The notes: generated by a model not told the origin, from the letters alone. A DNA stretch of 64,000 nucleotides from an uncultured Kordia sp. (GCF_947489565.1 NZ_CANLEA010000004.1:186001-250000), one strand, 5' to 3'; counted from the stretch's first letter, positions 1 through 8,672 are shown. Program-made: numbers and translations.

Positions 1-316
1 GTGGTTTTAGGTGTTTCCATGGCTTTAAAAAAAATAGCGTGAAACTTAGTGTGCCCTAAACCCGTGGTACTGGTATACCGTGATCCAAAGACAACAACTA
101 AGCCCACGCCTAAGACATGGGCATTAGTCTACATGCCTTTCGTTCGGATCAGAGAAAATTACCAGTTTTCGGGTTTGAACGAAATTTGTAGCTAATGCTT
201 AAATTTGTATAATATTTTTACACTAAGACTTTGCTCTTATATGTTTATGATTTTTGATTATTTGAATCTAAATTAGGCATTCTAAACGTCACAATCACTA
301 TAAACAAAAAGTTTTT
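1..316. other. non-coding left edge with a hairpin
   Basis: No convincing gene is visible. Codons 1-13 on the plus strand stay open to a TGA at 40-42 and could be the last residues of a protein starting left of the window, but this is too short to judge. Positions 97-106 (actaagccca) pair with 118-128 (tgggcattagt), with one bulged base, and form a stable hairpin with an 11-nt loop. It might be structured RNA or part of a mobile-element end. The rest is AT-rich sequence downstream of the RadC-like gene. Confidence 0.35.
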
Positions 317-787
317 TTAGAGAGTAAATGACACTAAATTGTCATCAGCCATAGAGTAATATTCATCATCCGTGACAATCAAATGATCCAAAATACTGAT
401 ATCGAGATAATGCGCGCCTTGGACAATTTTTCGCGTAATGGCTTTATCCGCTGAACTTGCCTTTAATCCACCCGATGGATGGTTATGACCTAAAATAATT
501 CCACAAGCACGTGCTTTGAGCGCAGAGGCAAAAATCAACTTTGGATCAACAGTAACACCAGAAACACCACCCTTAGCAATCGGCACAATACCCATACATT
601 GATTATTGCGATCAAGAAGCAAGATTTTAAATTCTTCAAACAAGTTAATGGTCATATCATCCCAATTAGCACGGAATAATTGATAAGCGCGTAAAGCACT
701 ACTTATTTTGGGGCGCTCATTCGCCTTAACTTTGCGCTGATATTGCAAGGTGATTTGGCTGATATTCGTGTGAAATTCTTTTGTCAT
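317..787 (-). CDS. radC: RadC-like JAB/MPN domain protein
   Basis: This is a RadC-family protein of about 156 residues. It carries the JAB/MPN metalloprotease-like signature ILGHNHPSGG followed by SSADKAIT, which is the HxHPSG...SxxD zinc-ligand pattern of the family. The usual N-terminal helix-hairpin-helix half of long RadC proteins is absent, as in the short copies carried by mobile elements. RadC was once linked to DNA repair, but its biochemical role is unresolved. I chose the ATG at 787; a TTG nine codons upstream (814) is also in frame. Its position in an island that ends at a tRNA-derived att site fits the frequent association of short RadC copies with integrative elements. Confidence 0.85.
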   Translation of the reverse strand: MTKEFHTNISQITLQYQRKVKANERPKISSALRAYQLFRANWDDMTINLFEEFKILLLDRNNQCMGIVPIAKGGVSGVTVDPKLIFASALKARACGIILGHNHPSGGLKASSADKAITRKIVQGAHYLDISILDHLIVTDDEYYSMADDNLVSFTL

Positions 788-973
788 GAAGAAACTATGA
801 CACAAAACAAACAATCTAAATACGCACAGAAAGTCTTATAAAAAAATATGTTTATGAGAAAAATTTTACTCTTATAAAATATTTTCTCTCACAAAGACGT
901 TTTTGACTATATTAGCTAAAGAATTTATTTCTCCCTAAAGCCTAACTTTTACAATTTAAAACAAAAGTTATTT

Positions 974-2461
974 ATGAAATATATTATGAAAGTTTTTCCC
1001 TTTATCATCTTTATTGCACTCATTGCCGTTATTGCATGTCAGCATGATGATGCTGTACGCATTGATGAACAAATAAAATCGCAAGATGCCAGTTTTATTA
1101 TTAAAATGGAGTCTGGCGAACATTTACGCGCCACATATCCAAGCGTGTATCAAAAGCTGAATCAATCATCGCATATTGCTAAAAATAATGATGGCGCACC
1201 TTATTCTTTAGATTTAAACAAAATACAAATTATAGAGCGCAATACCTATACACAATATACCACACCTGTTATTGGACATGTCGAACAAAATAATTATCTC
1301 ATTAATTATATGCTCCTTGAATTTGATAATGGAGACAGTTATCAATTCTTGATTAAATATCCACGCCTTGCAAATGGTCTAGATTATACAAATTCAGTCA
1401 TGGAAGCCGTTAATGGTAATACACTTCTTCAAAAAAGTGGTATTGGACAACCGCGTCCATGTTTGGACGGCACACCTGAACTGGTTGGCACAGAGCAACA
1501 ATATATTTGTGAAACAACACGATGCACTGGACCTGAACGTCATCAATGGGGCGAGCAATGTCCTTGTGCTAATTTAAACTATTGTACAATGCCTACGAAT
1601 ACTTGTGATTGGCAAACTGTGAGTATTTGGAGTTGTACAGGCGGAAGCGCACCAAGTGGAGGTGATGGAAGTGATGGCACAGCAGGAGGTGGCGGTGGCG
1701 ATAATCCCGATGATACCAACCCAGATGATCCAATAGAAACTGTGCCTGTTTTTGACTTACGTGATGCAAATATTAAAAGTAAACTTTTAGAATATAGCAA
1801 TACGACTAAAATCAAAAATAAACTATCTGAATTAGGACAGAAGATTTTCGATCCCAATTATCATCTTGAAGATGGAGCGATGTATAAAAGAGAAGCTGAT
1901 GGTCAATATACTGATCGTCCACCTGATGTTTTAATTGAAGCAGGTACAGAATTTATTCCTGAATTTAAAATAGGTGAAGTTGTATCTTTACACATGCACC
2001 AACAAAAAGCTTGGGATTACAGCGGAGATGCTCCAGTTCTTAAAGAGATTTCTCCGATATTTTCAAAGATTGATATTCATAAATTCTTGAAGTTTCGTAA
2101 ATTTAGAAAAGATACAGATGAGAATATCCCAGACAATAATGATGATGATATTGTCGCCATGCTTGCCAGTGAAACAGGTATTTACGCTCTGGCTGTTGGG
2201 GATGATGAAAAGATGGATGAAGCTTTTACCGCTTTAGGAGATGATCCAGAATATAACCCTACTCAAAATTGGGATGATTTTACTGATTCATTTAGTGATA
2301 GAGTTTTAGATAAATGTGGTAATGATAATGAATGTCTTGTTAGAGAATTTATTGAGTTTTTAAAAGACAAACATAAAGAATTAGGCAATCAAACACTTGG
2401 CATTCGGATTTATCAAGCTGTCATCATAGATGGACAAATTACACGTTGGAAAAGATTATAA
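974..2461 (+). CDS. island lipoprotein with Cys-rich neck and variable tail (putative toxin-like)
   Basis: This is a 495-residue predicted lipoprotein. A hydrophobic signal ends in the lipobox AVIAC (Cys22). A beta-rich domain (about 38-155) follows, then a neck with eight cysteines (163-221) and a Gly/Asp-rich low-complexity linker (222-255). The C-terminal domain (256-495) contains LHMH at 339-342 and SKID at 364-367, a pattern reminiscent of an HxH...SxxD metal site. The N-terminal domain and neck resemble those of the lipoprotein at 30821-32203, but the tails differ. That architecture is typical of polymorphic toxins and adhesins with a constant delivery part and a swapped effector, but no toxin family is recognised with certainty. 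The next gene begins 10 bp downstream and may be its partner. A second in-frame ATG lies at 986. Confidence 0.75.
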   Translation: MKYIMKVFPFIIFIALIAVIACQHDDAVRIDEQIKSQDASFIIKMESGEHLRATYPSVYQKLNQSSHIAKNNDGAPYSLDLNKIQIIERNTYTQYTTPVIGHVEQNNYLINYMLLEFDNGDSYQFLIKYPRLANGLDYTNSVMEAVNGNTLLQKSGIGQPRPCLDGTPELVGTEQQYICETTRCTGPERHQWGEQCPCANLNYCTMPTNTCDWQTVSIWSCTGGSAPSGGDGSDGTAGGGGGDNPDDTNPDDPIETVPVFDLRDANIKSKLLEYSNTTKIKNKLSELGQKIFDPNYHLEDGAMYKREADGQYTDRPPDVLIEAGTEFIPEFKIGEVVSLHMHQQKAWDYSGDAPVLKEISPIFSKIDIHKFLKFRKFRKDTDENIPDNNDDDIVAMLASETGIYALAVGDDEKMDEAFTALGDDPEYNPTQNWDDFTDSFSDRVLDKCGNDNECLVREFIEFLKDKHKELGNQTLGIRIYQAVIIDGQITRWKRL

Positions 2462-2471
2462 AATAAAAGAC

Positions 2472-3032
2472 ATGAAAAAATATCTATTAATACTTACTTT
2501 ATTGGGATTAACAAGTTGTGGAACAGCACAAACAATTGTCCCTATTGAAAATGAAAAGGGGTTTCAAGAAGAAGATGGCGTAACTTATTATTACAAAGAT
2601 GTCAATGGTGCTTTAGCTAAATTTACAGGAACATGGAAATATGAGACATCCACTGAAACGTTTCAAATAACTTTTTATCTAATTGCTGATAAAAACAGAG
2701 GAAGTTATTCTGAAGATAGATTAGAAAGCAAATTCAAATACATCAAAAATGGCGTGGAAATCTATAACACATATCAAGAAATTAATTCGTTAACTTTTTT
2801 CGGTGGTTTCTTTAGCGAGCCTAATGATACTAACAAAATTAAGATGTCATATCATGAACCAGGAGTTGCTTATAAATCACGCTATAAACGCCTTAAATTG
2901 GAATACGTACCCGTAACGAGTATTGGGCAAATGCCAACGATCATTTGGCAACGCGATGTTTGGCAAGGTTCACCAACACCCCCACCGTATCAAATTCCAA
3001 AAAATATGACATTGGTTAAACAACCACTTTAA
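2472..3032 (+). CDS. small lipoprotein, DUF6705-like
   Basis: This 186-residue predicted lipoprotein has the signal MKKYLLILTLLGLTSC with Cys at residue 16. The reading frame is open upstream to 2430, but the ATG at 2472 gives a proper signal peptide and was chosen. The body (GVTYYYKDVNGALAKFTGTW and following) looks like the flavobacterial family I know as DUF6705, a beta-rich protein of unknown function; this match is from memory. It follows the toxin-like lipoprotein by 10 bp on the same strand, so the two are probably cotranscribed. If the upstream gene is a toxin, this would be the natural candidate for an immunity or accessory lipoprotein. That is inference. It converges with the recombinase gene, leaving only 4 bp between stop codons. 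Confidence 0.75.
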   Translation: MKKYLLILTLLGLTSCGTAQTIVPIENEKGFQEEDGVTYYYKDVNGALAKFTGTWKYETSTETFQITFYLIADKNRGSYSEDRLESKFKYIKNGVEIYNTYQEINSLTFFGGFFSEPNDTNKIKMSYHEPGVAYKSRYKRLKLEYVPVTSIGQMPTIIWQRDVWQGSPTPPPYQIPKNMTLVKQPL

Positions 3033-3036
3033 ATAA

Positions 3037-4248
3037 TCAAAACCCAATCACTTTATCGAGGGCATCATCGGTTTCTTTATGCATAAAATTTTGCTGATAA
3101 TTGATGGTCGTGGTAATGGATGAATGTCGATAGAGCTTTTGTAACATCTGTATTGGAATCGTATCGCCTGCAATATTGCCAAAGCTATGGCGCGCAATAT
3201 GCATAGAAAGCTTTTTATCAATCTCTAGTGTTTCAGCCACCATAGCTAAACGGCGGTTCAAATTACGCGTAATGGTTTTAATACGGATGCCAAGTGCTTT
3301 TTCATCTTTTAAATTCACACCTTTTAAGTTCGGAAAAACAAAGTCTGTTTTTTTCTTTTTATCCTTGATATAAATATCTAAAATCGCTTGTGCCTTTTGT
3401 GGTACTTTTAAAGAAACCAGTTTTTTATTCTTACCCATACGGTAATACAAACGGTTATCTTTAAAATCAGACCATTTGAGTTTCAGCACATCCCCCACTC
3501 TTATCCCTGCAAAATAAAAGCTGAACAACCAAACATTCAAAGCGTGTTGTTGCGCAGGTGTAATATTGTCAACATTCTCTAAAAGTTGAATTTCTTCTCT
3601 GTTTAAGCCGATCTTTTCACTCTCTGGGATTTTGATTTGATATTTACCACGCCCAAACGGGTAATTATTTTTATCCGTAATACCCTGTGCAATCGCCATA
3701 TTATAAATCGTACGAATTAAGATCATATAATTAGCTACTGTGCGCTCGGAACGTTTTAGCTTATAAATCAAATAGGTTTTAAACTTATCCAATAACGTCA
3801 CATCCAAGTCCATAAAATCAAGATGTTCTTTACCAAGATAGGTTTTAAAAATTTCCAATCGCCCATTATCATTATTGCTTTGATTGAACTTTTTACGTTC
3901 TTCTAAGTTTTTGAGGTATATATCAGCAATAGCGAAAAAATCCGCATTATTATCATTGACGATCTTCTTCTTAATGGATTTAACGGTTTTACTTTTATCG
4001 GTGGTTTCGACATCTAAAGCGATACTATGCGCTTCGCTTAGTTTTTTCTGTAAGAAGTTATTCAGCCGCGCGGAATTGGGATGGGATTTTTTAACCAATC
4101 CTTCTTTTTCATTCCAATCTTTTTCCTTTATATATTCGCCTGTAAACACATAGCGCGTTTTTCTGTTTTTTGTAATACGAATTGCCAAAGGAAATGTATT
4201 GTTTTTCTTCTTATCATGTTTCCAAAGCAGTATCTTTATCGAAGCCAT
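3037..4248 (-). CDS. tyrosine recombinase / island integrase A
   Basis: This 403-residue tyrosine recombinase is of the Bacteroidota mobile-element type. It has an N-terminal arm-binding region (about 1-90), a SAM-like core-binding domain (about 100-205) and a catalytic domain (about 215-400). The catalytic residues are visible: Arg250 (FAGIRVGD), His350 and Arg353 (HIARHSFG), His375 (YRHSS) and nucleophile Tyr384 (TINYQQ). It reads away from the 43-bp tRNA-derived repeat that begins 174 bp upstream of its start, the usual arrangement of an integrase beside its att site. It probably inserts into and excises the island lying to its left. A tandem 11-bp repeat sits between gene and att core and could be an arm-type binding site or an operator. 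Confidence 0.92.
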   Translation of the reverse strand: MASIKILLWKHDKKKNNTFPLAIRITKNRKTRYVFTGEYIKEKDWNEKEGLVKKSHPNSARLNNFLQKKLSEAHSIALDVETTDKSKTVKSIKKKIVNDNNADFFAIADIYLKNLEERKKFNQSNNDNGRLEIFKTYLGKEHLDFMDLDVTLLDKFKTYLIYKLKRSERTVANYMILIRTIYNMAIAQGITDKNNYPFGRGKYQIKIPESEKIGLNREEIQLLENVDNITPAQQHALNVWLFSFYFAGIRVGDVLKLKWSDFKDNRLYYRMGKNKKLVSLKVPQKAQAILDIYIKDKKKKTDFVFPNLKGVNLKDEKALGIRIKTITRNLNRRLAMVAETLEIDKKLSMHIARHSFGNIAGDTIPIQMLQKLYRHSSITTTINYQQNFMHKETDDALDKVIGF

Positions 4249-4294
4249 AACATAGTCATTATTTATATTAAAGATACGGCTGAATTTTCATTTT

Positions 4295-4316
4295 ACCTAA
4301 AACATACCTAAAACAT
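4295..4316. repeat. tandem 11-bp repeat upstream of integrase A
   Basis: Two perfect back-to-back copies of acctaaaacat lie 47 bp upstream of the integrase A start codon and 106 bp from the att core. Paired short direct repeats next to a tyrosine recombinase gene are commonly arm-type sites for the integrase or operator sites for its control. Which applies here cannot be told from sequence. Confidence 0.5.
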
Positions 4317-4421
4317 TTTGCTGTTTTTAGCAGTTTTTATTGAATCTCAACTACGCGCAATCCCAACAAAAACAGCTGATTACAAATCATTTAGCAACAA
4401 TAGAGACCAATTGTCACCGAA

Positions 4422-4464
4422 TTCATAACCCGGAGGTCTCGGGTTCAATTCCCGATCTCGCTAC
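4422..4464 (+). repeat. att core 1: 3' part of a CAU-anticodon (initiator-like) tRNA gene
   Basis: The 43 bp run from the anticodon loop (ttcataa, anticodon CAU) through the variable loop, the T arm (tcggg/cccga around ttcaatt) and the 3' acceptor strand tctcgct plus discriminator A. The piece cataacccggaggtc is typical of initiator tRNA. The 5' half of the tRNA is absent: the upstream sequence (caattgtcaccga) cannot form D and acceptor arms. This is therefore a displaced 3' end left by integration, not a functional tRNA. An identical 43-bp copy is at 26062-26104. Confidence 0.85.
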
Positions 4465-4467
4465 TAC

Positions 4468-4503
4468 ATAACCCACTCATATTGAGTGGGTTATTTCATT
4501 TTT
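4468..4503 (+). terminator. rho-independent terminator after att core 1
   Basis: A 12-bp perfect stem (ataacccactca / tgagtgggttat) with a 3-nt loop is followed by ttcattttt. It begins 3 bp after the tRNA 3' fragment, where the native terminator of the tRNA gene would be. This suggests that sequence to the right of 4464 was at some time the true downstream flank of the tRNA. Confidence 0.85.
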
Positions 4504-4517
4504 AACAGCTTCATTTT

Positions 4518-4560
4518 CAATACTCCAGTACGTTTAGGAGTATTGTTTTGTTCTTTTTTA
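4518..4560 (+). terminator. second terminator hairpin
   Basis: A 9-bp stem (caatactcc / ggagtattg) with a 10-nt loop is followed by ttttgttctttttt. It lies directly behind the first terminator, so plus-strand transcription is doubly insulated here. Confidence 0.75.
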
Positions 4561-4626
4561 CTCATTCTACAAATCACTTAATCAAGCTTTTACAAGAGAG
4601 AGCTTTAAGGTAAGACCTCGGGATTA

Positions 4627-4755
4627 CTATCTTTTCTTAAATATTTCAACATGTCTCATAGCTTTCAATACTAGATTTTCATTAATATAATGCCTTCTTA
4701 ACACCTCTTTTGAAGTATGAGAAGATAAAAAACCTGTATCTTTATTTCCATACAA
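4627..4755 (-). pseudogene. recombinase C-terminal relic (tentative)
   Basis: Reading the minus strand from about 4755 to a TAG at 4627 gives an open 42-codon stretch containing GNKDTGFLSSHTSKEVLRRHYI. This resembles the last helix region of a tyrosine recombinase (H...RHY with the nucleophile Tyr). No start codon or upstream catalytic domain is present, and sequence beyond 4756 belongs to a gene on the other strand. If read correctly, this is the stump of an older integrase at the same att hotspot. The match is by eye over a short stretch. Confidence 0.35.
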
Positions 4756-5010
4756 ATGATTGATCCGAGTTCATTCAAAGGAATCTTAGATGCTTCTCAT
4801 GGCGACACATTGCTAGAACAATTAATGTATTTTAGTTATATTACCTTGTTAACCATTGGATATGGAGATATTGTTCCTGTAACTGCCATTGCTCGAAAAG
4901 CAACGATTTTAATTGGATTAATTGGACAAATTTACCTTGTGATCATTACCTCTATTATTGTTGGAAAATATATAAATCAATTAGCACAAACAAATGAAAA
5001 AACCATCTGA
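4756..5010 (+). pseudogene. K+ channel fragment lacking its first membrane helix
   Basis: The 84-residue frame has a pore helix and selectivity filter, TLLTIGYGDIVP (residues 36-47), then one membrane helix (about 52-72). This is the C-terminal half of a two-helix Ion_trans_2-type potassium channel. The outer helix that should precede the pore loop is missing, and the sequence just upstream is recombinase relic, so the gene seems truncated by a rearrangement at about 4750. Its stop overlaps the start of the RES-domain gene by 17 bp, which implies that the intact channel and the RES protein were translationally coupled. The remaining ATG at 4756 could still express a one-helix peptide. Confidence 0.7.
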
Positions 5011-6139
5011 ATTATTTTTTAAAGAGATTGAAACACTATTTGAAAAGGAAATAGAAGTTTTAAAAATCCCTATAAATAATGAAAGTGGGAATTTCAGGGA
5101 ATTACTTGAGCAAAAACTAAAAGATTACTTATCGTTTTTTAATAAAGAGATTGTGCCTTTGACAAAAGGCAAAGGAATTACATTTAATAAAATTAATATT
5201 TCAGAAATCTCTCCAAAAATAGAAGGGTTAAATAAAGGATTGCTTAATACAGTAGATAAATATCTAGAAGGAAAACCATATGAAGCAAGTAAAATTTTCA
5301 ATGAATCGTTAAATCAAATCAATTATGAGCAAATAAGATTAGAAGAAACGACACCTGAAAATAATTTATTCTTCAGAGCACGATTAAAATCTGAAGAACA
5401 GTTTGATAAAAAAGATTTATTTCATATTCCCTTTGAAAAAAGAACAAAAGTATCTACAACTAGATACAGCATCCCAGGAACACCCGCTCTATACTTGGGA
5501 ACCAACTCTTACACTTGTTGGGAAGAGTTTGATAGACCAAATTTTAAAAATTTATTTTTTTCGGTATTTGAAAACACGGAAAAATTGAATATCATTCAAA
5601 TACTTCGAATAGGAGACTTATTTAAATTAATTGAGAAGTTCGATAGTAACCCTACTTTTACAACTTTTTTTATTCTTCAATTTTTTATCTATTTTCCAAT
5701 ATCAATAGCTTGTTCAATAAAGGTTTATGATAGAAAAGGAAATTTCAAACCTGAATATATCATTCCGCAAATGTTGCTCGAATATGTTGCTCGAAATGAA
5801 AATATTGATGGAATTAAATTTCCATCAACAAAAATCAACTATAACAGTCTAAAAAATGTGGATGCTTACAATTATGTTTTTCCTATAAAGAAAAATACAA
5901 CTTATGGTTATTGCTCTACTTTAAAGAAAAACTTTAAGTTATCTGAACCTTCATCCTTAGAATTGGAAGAATTGCTAGATAATCCAGTTTCTAGGCAAAC
6001 TCAAACAGGTGGTGGACTTCAATTGCATCAAACCGAATTTAAAATCTCAATTATTGAAGGTGAAGAAAGATATTATTTTAATACTTCATTCGGTAAAATT
6101 GATACATTACTTTGTAGAAAAAATCGAAAAAAACTATAG
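4994..6139 (+). CDS. RES-domain protein (putative NAD+-degrading toxin)
   Basis: This 381-residue protein has a RES domain from about residue 124 to 300. RES proteins are named for conserved Arg, Glu and Ser and include toxins that degrade NAD+ (ParT and MbcT family). The hallmarks are visible: FFRAR (Arg128/Arg130), RYSIPGTPALYLG followed by CWEE (Glu177/178), and GIKFPSTK (Ser278). The first 120 residues form a charged, helical extra domain not present in the compact toxins. A partner XRE antitoxin of the usual RES type is not adjacent. Instead the gene overlaps a truncated K+ channel frame by 17 bp and is followed by an ankyrin-like protein. A toxin or stress effector role is inferred from the domain; activity is unknown. 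Confidence 0.75.
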   Translation: MKKPSELFFKEIETLFEKEIEVLKIPINNESGNFRELLEQKLKDYLSFFNKEIVPLTKGKGITFNKINISEISPKIEGLNKGLLNTVDKYLEGKPYEASKIFNESLNQINYEQIRLEETTPENNLFFRARLKSEEQFDKKDLFHIPFEKRTKVSTTRYSIPGTPALYLGTNSYTCWEEFDRPNFKNLFFSVFENTEKLNIIQILRIGDLFKLIEKFDSNPTFTTFFILQFFIYFPISIACSIKVYDRKGNFKPEYIIPQMLLEYVARNENIDGIKFPSTKINYNSLKNVDAYNYVFPIKKNTTYGYCSTLKKNFKLSEPSSLELEELLDNPVSRQTQTGGGLQLHQTEFKISIIEGEERYYFNTSFGKIDTLLCRKNRKKL

Positions 6140-6195
6140 CTAACACGTTGTATAAAACCTTTGTTTATAATTTAAGATAACAATACTAAATAAAA

Positions 6196-6891
6196 ATGAG
6201 AGATATTTTTAATCAAGAATTTGAGACAAAAAACAAAGCTTTAGAAAAAATGTACTCATTTGAATTTGGAGAAATTGAAAAATCACCTACTAATGCGAAT
6301 AGCATTTCATATTCTGATGGTGAATTTATTGAAATTGAAACTGATTTATACTTCTCGGAAAATGAAAACAGCCTTTTTTCTTACAAAATAGAAAACAAAG
6401 AGAATTCATTTAGGCTCATTGTAAGTCGCAAAAAGAAAAATAAGATGATATCTGGAGCAATAAAGGGCGACCTAAATATGCTTAAAGATAATTTTGTCGA
6501 TTCAAAAAAAATGATAGGATTTGCTTTAGAGGAGGCAACAATAAATGAAAATTGGAATATTATTAAATATTTAATCAACGAACCTAAAATAGGTGAAAAT
6601 CCTATTTGGAAAGCCATTCGCTATAATAAAGTGGAAATAACAATTAACCTTCTTAATTATGGTTTCGAATTACCGAATGACTGGTTAGCATATTGTATGA
6701 ATAAAGATAGTATTGATGTCACTAAAGAATTACTAGTAAAGAAAAAAGTTCACTTAAAATACCCTATATCTGAGTTAAAAACACGATGGTTCAATCAAGA
6801 AATTCATAAAGATAGAAATACATCAAACTTTGTTCGAGATTTTTTTGACATACCTAATTTAGATGATATATTAAAAAAAATAAAATACTAA
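6196..6891 (+). CDS. ankyrin-like repeat protein
   Basis: The 231-residue protein has no signal peptide. Residues 1-95 are a charged region without clear family. From about 96 onward there are degenerate ankyrin-type units: GAIKGDLNMLKDNF, then NENWNIIKYLINEP, AIRYNKVEITINLLNYGFELP and CMNKDSIDVTKELLVKK. Ankyrin repeats bind other proteins, so it could be a partner or inhibitor of the RES-domain protein whose gene ends 56 bp upstream on the same strand. This is speculation. Base composition is very AT-rich, like the RES gene. Confidence 0.6.
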   Translation: MRDIFNQEFETKNKALEKMYSFEFGEIEKSPTNANSISYSDGEFIEIETDLYFSENENSLFSYKIENKENSFRLIVSRKKKNKMISGAIKGDLNMLKDNFVDSKKMIGFALEEATINENWNIIKYLINEPKIGENPIWKAIRYNKVEITINLLNYGFELPNDWLAYCMNKDSIDVTKELLVKKKVHLKYPISELKTRWFNQEIHKDRNTSNFVRDFFDIPNLDDILKKIKY

Positions 6892-6972
6892 TTTATGAGG
6901 TGTATAGCCAATTGCTATTTCTGTGAGTAATCTGAAAACCTTACAGAATTCTCCCTAATTTGTTTCCTTTTG

Positions 6973-8031
6973 CTAACTTATCCGCTCCACAGAATACACT
7001 TTCAAAGCAACATTTTTTCCTTTCAAAATAATTTCGTCTTCAAACTGCGCGCTAAAATCTGAATCTAATTTGAGTGCATTTTTTAGATGTTCAGAAATCA
7101 CCATTTCGGCTTTTAAACGATTGCATTCACCTTCCAATCGTGCTGCGGTATTGATGGTATCTCCGTGATACGCAATTTCACGTTTTAACTTTCCAACTTC
7201 TGCCACCATGACAACGCCTGTATTGAGTCCTGCTTTAAATTCGGGCAATACGCCGTACGTATCCATATAATACGATGCTCGTTTATGTATGGCATCTTTA
7301 AAAGCGAAAAAAGCACGAATGCAATTGTTGTTTTTCAAACCATCTTTGGGAGACCATGTTAACACTGACTCATCTCCTACATATTGGTAAATTTCAGCTT
7401 CATATGCATTCACAACTGCCAAATCATCAAAACAATCTTGTATCAGTTTACTATACAATACATGACCTAATTTCTCTGCGTAGGTAGTAGAACTTCTTAA
7501 ATCTAAAAACATGAATATTTTTTCATCTTCGCGCGGTGCGTAAAATGTTCCTTTAATCATTTTTAAAAGATTTCCCTTTCCCAAAACCAAGTCAATATAA
7601 TCAACTGTATTTATAGTAAAATTGACAATCAAAGCAAATACAAAGACAACCCACAATCCATCCAAATCATTTAAAAAAGTAAGGATATCTGTGCCTTCTT
7701 CTAAGATGTTTGCACTTTTAAAAATGACAAATACACTAATAACGATAAAAATGGCGGTAATCAATTGCAGTAACAAAGAGTAGATTTGTAGTTTGAAAAA
7801 TGGTACTCTATTCTTTACAAATTTATTGATTATTATTTGCAAAAAGCCGTATACAAATGCTTGTAACAACCATGTGACCAAGAAAATAATCAATTCATTA
7901 GCATAGCTAGTTTCTATAAAGGTAATTTTTCCTTTGTTAGTGTTAGAAACCAAAAGCCAAATAATACTTGCCACAAACCACCCGATTACATAACTTTTTA
8001 AAACACTTGAATATTTGTAATTCAGTTTCAT
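6973..8031 (-). CDS. membrane class III adenylate/guanylate cyclase
   Basis: This 352-residue protein has four predicted membrane helices (about 10-30, 45-68, 82-104, 125-147) followed by a cytoplasmic class III nucleotide cyclase domain (about 168-352). Metal-binding aspartates are visible in FLDLRSST (Asp177) and YVGDES (Asp220). The transition-state Asn/Arg segment is GDTINTAARLE. This four-helix architecture is common in Bacteroidota. The product is probably cAMP, but purine specificity cannot be settled by eye. The gene stands alone between unrelated neighbours. Confidence 0.88.
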   Translation of the reverse strand: MKLNYKYSSVLKSYVIGWFVASIIWLLVSNTNKGKITFIETSYANELIIFLVTWLLQAFVYGFLQIIINKFVKNRVPFFKLQIYSLLLQLITAIFIVISVFVIFKSANILEEGTDILTFLNDLDGLWVVFVFALIVNFTINTVDYIDLVLGKGNLLKMIKGTFYAPREDEKIFMFLDLRSSTTYAEKLGHVLYSKLIQDCFDDLAVVNAYEAEIYQYVGDESVLTWSPKDGLKNNNCIRAFFAFKDAIHKRASYYMDTYGVLPEFKAGLNTGVVMVAEVGKLKREIAYHGDTINTAARLEGECNRLKAEMVISEHLKNALKLDSDFSAQFEDEIILKGKNVALKVYSVERIS

Positions 8032-8192
8032 AAAATGGTTTTCATTTTCAGGAAAATAAGATAGTGATTTATACCTAAATCAGCATACTTCTTTCGTTTC
8101 AAATTAACGATTATTATGTTACAATAATTATGATTGTAGCAGTTTATTAATTATCTTGTATCATCAATTGAATACTACTAAAACTATAGTTT

Positions 8193-8618
8193 ATGAGTTC
8201 ACAAAATGCCCATTCGCGCAGTCAATATCACGATGCTTTTTCAGCGATAATGAAAATTACTTTTAGAGATGGAGACACTACAGAAGATGAAAAAGTTTTT
8301 TTGAAATACTTAGCAACCAAACTTGGAATTTCTGATGCAGAATATAAAATTATTAGTGATAATTATATGGATCAAGCTATTGAAGCGCCATATACCTATA
8401 ACGAACGTTTAGAAAATTTTTACAAAGTTGTACAAGTCATTTATGAGGATAAAGACATTGAAGGAAAAAACCAATCAATGTGGCTCGAACGTATGGCGAA
8501 AGCTATGGGATTCAATCCTAGTAATGTACAGTATATTGTTGCTAAATCGCTAACTTTATTTAGAGATGGAACAGATTTGGCAGCTTACAAAGAAGCGATC
8601 AAAAATATGAATACTTAA
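8193..8618 (+). CDS. TerB-like family protein
   Basis: This 141-residue, all-helical, acidic cytoplasmic protein resembles the TerB/DjlA-N fold: helical pairs with acidic loops such as FRDGDTTEDEKVFLKYLATKLGIS and IYEDKDIEGKNQSMWLERMAKAMG. Members bind metal through acidic residues and are named after tellurite resistance, but stand-alone copies have unknown function. No other ter genes are nearby. Transcription ends at a strong hairpin 24 bp downstream. Confidence 0.7.
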   Translation: MSSQNAHSRSQYHDAFSAIMKITFRDGDTTEDEKVFLKYLATKLGISDAEYKIISDNYMDQAIEAPYTYNERLENFYKVVQVIYEDKDIEGKNQSMWLERMAKAMGFNPSNVQYIVAKSLTLFRDGTDLAAYKEAIKNMNT

Positions 8619-8641
8619 CAATCTTACAATTGTATATAAAA

Positions 8642-8672
8642 AAAGACCTAACAGAATTCGTTAGGTCTTTTT
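8642..8672. terminator. bidirectional terminator
   Basis: An 11-bp perfect stem (aaagacctaac / gttaggtcttt) with a 7-nt loop has a T-run on both strands. It lies between the convergent TerB-like gene and universal stress gene and can serve both. Confidence 0.88.

Noticed and set aside
1579-1857. Minus-strand Pro/Ser-rich frame inside the first lipoprotein
   Set aside because: It is the antisense of the Gly/Asp-rich linker of the lipoprotein gene and has no independent support.
4422-4464. Functional CAU tRNA gene
   Set aside because: Only the 3' part from the anticodon loop is present; the preceding bases cannot form D and acceptor arms. The same applies to 26062-26104.
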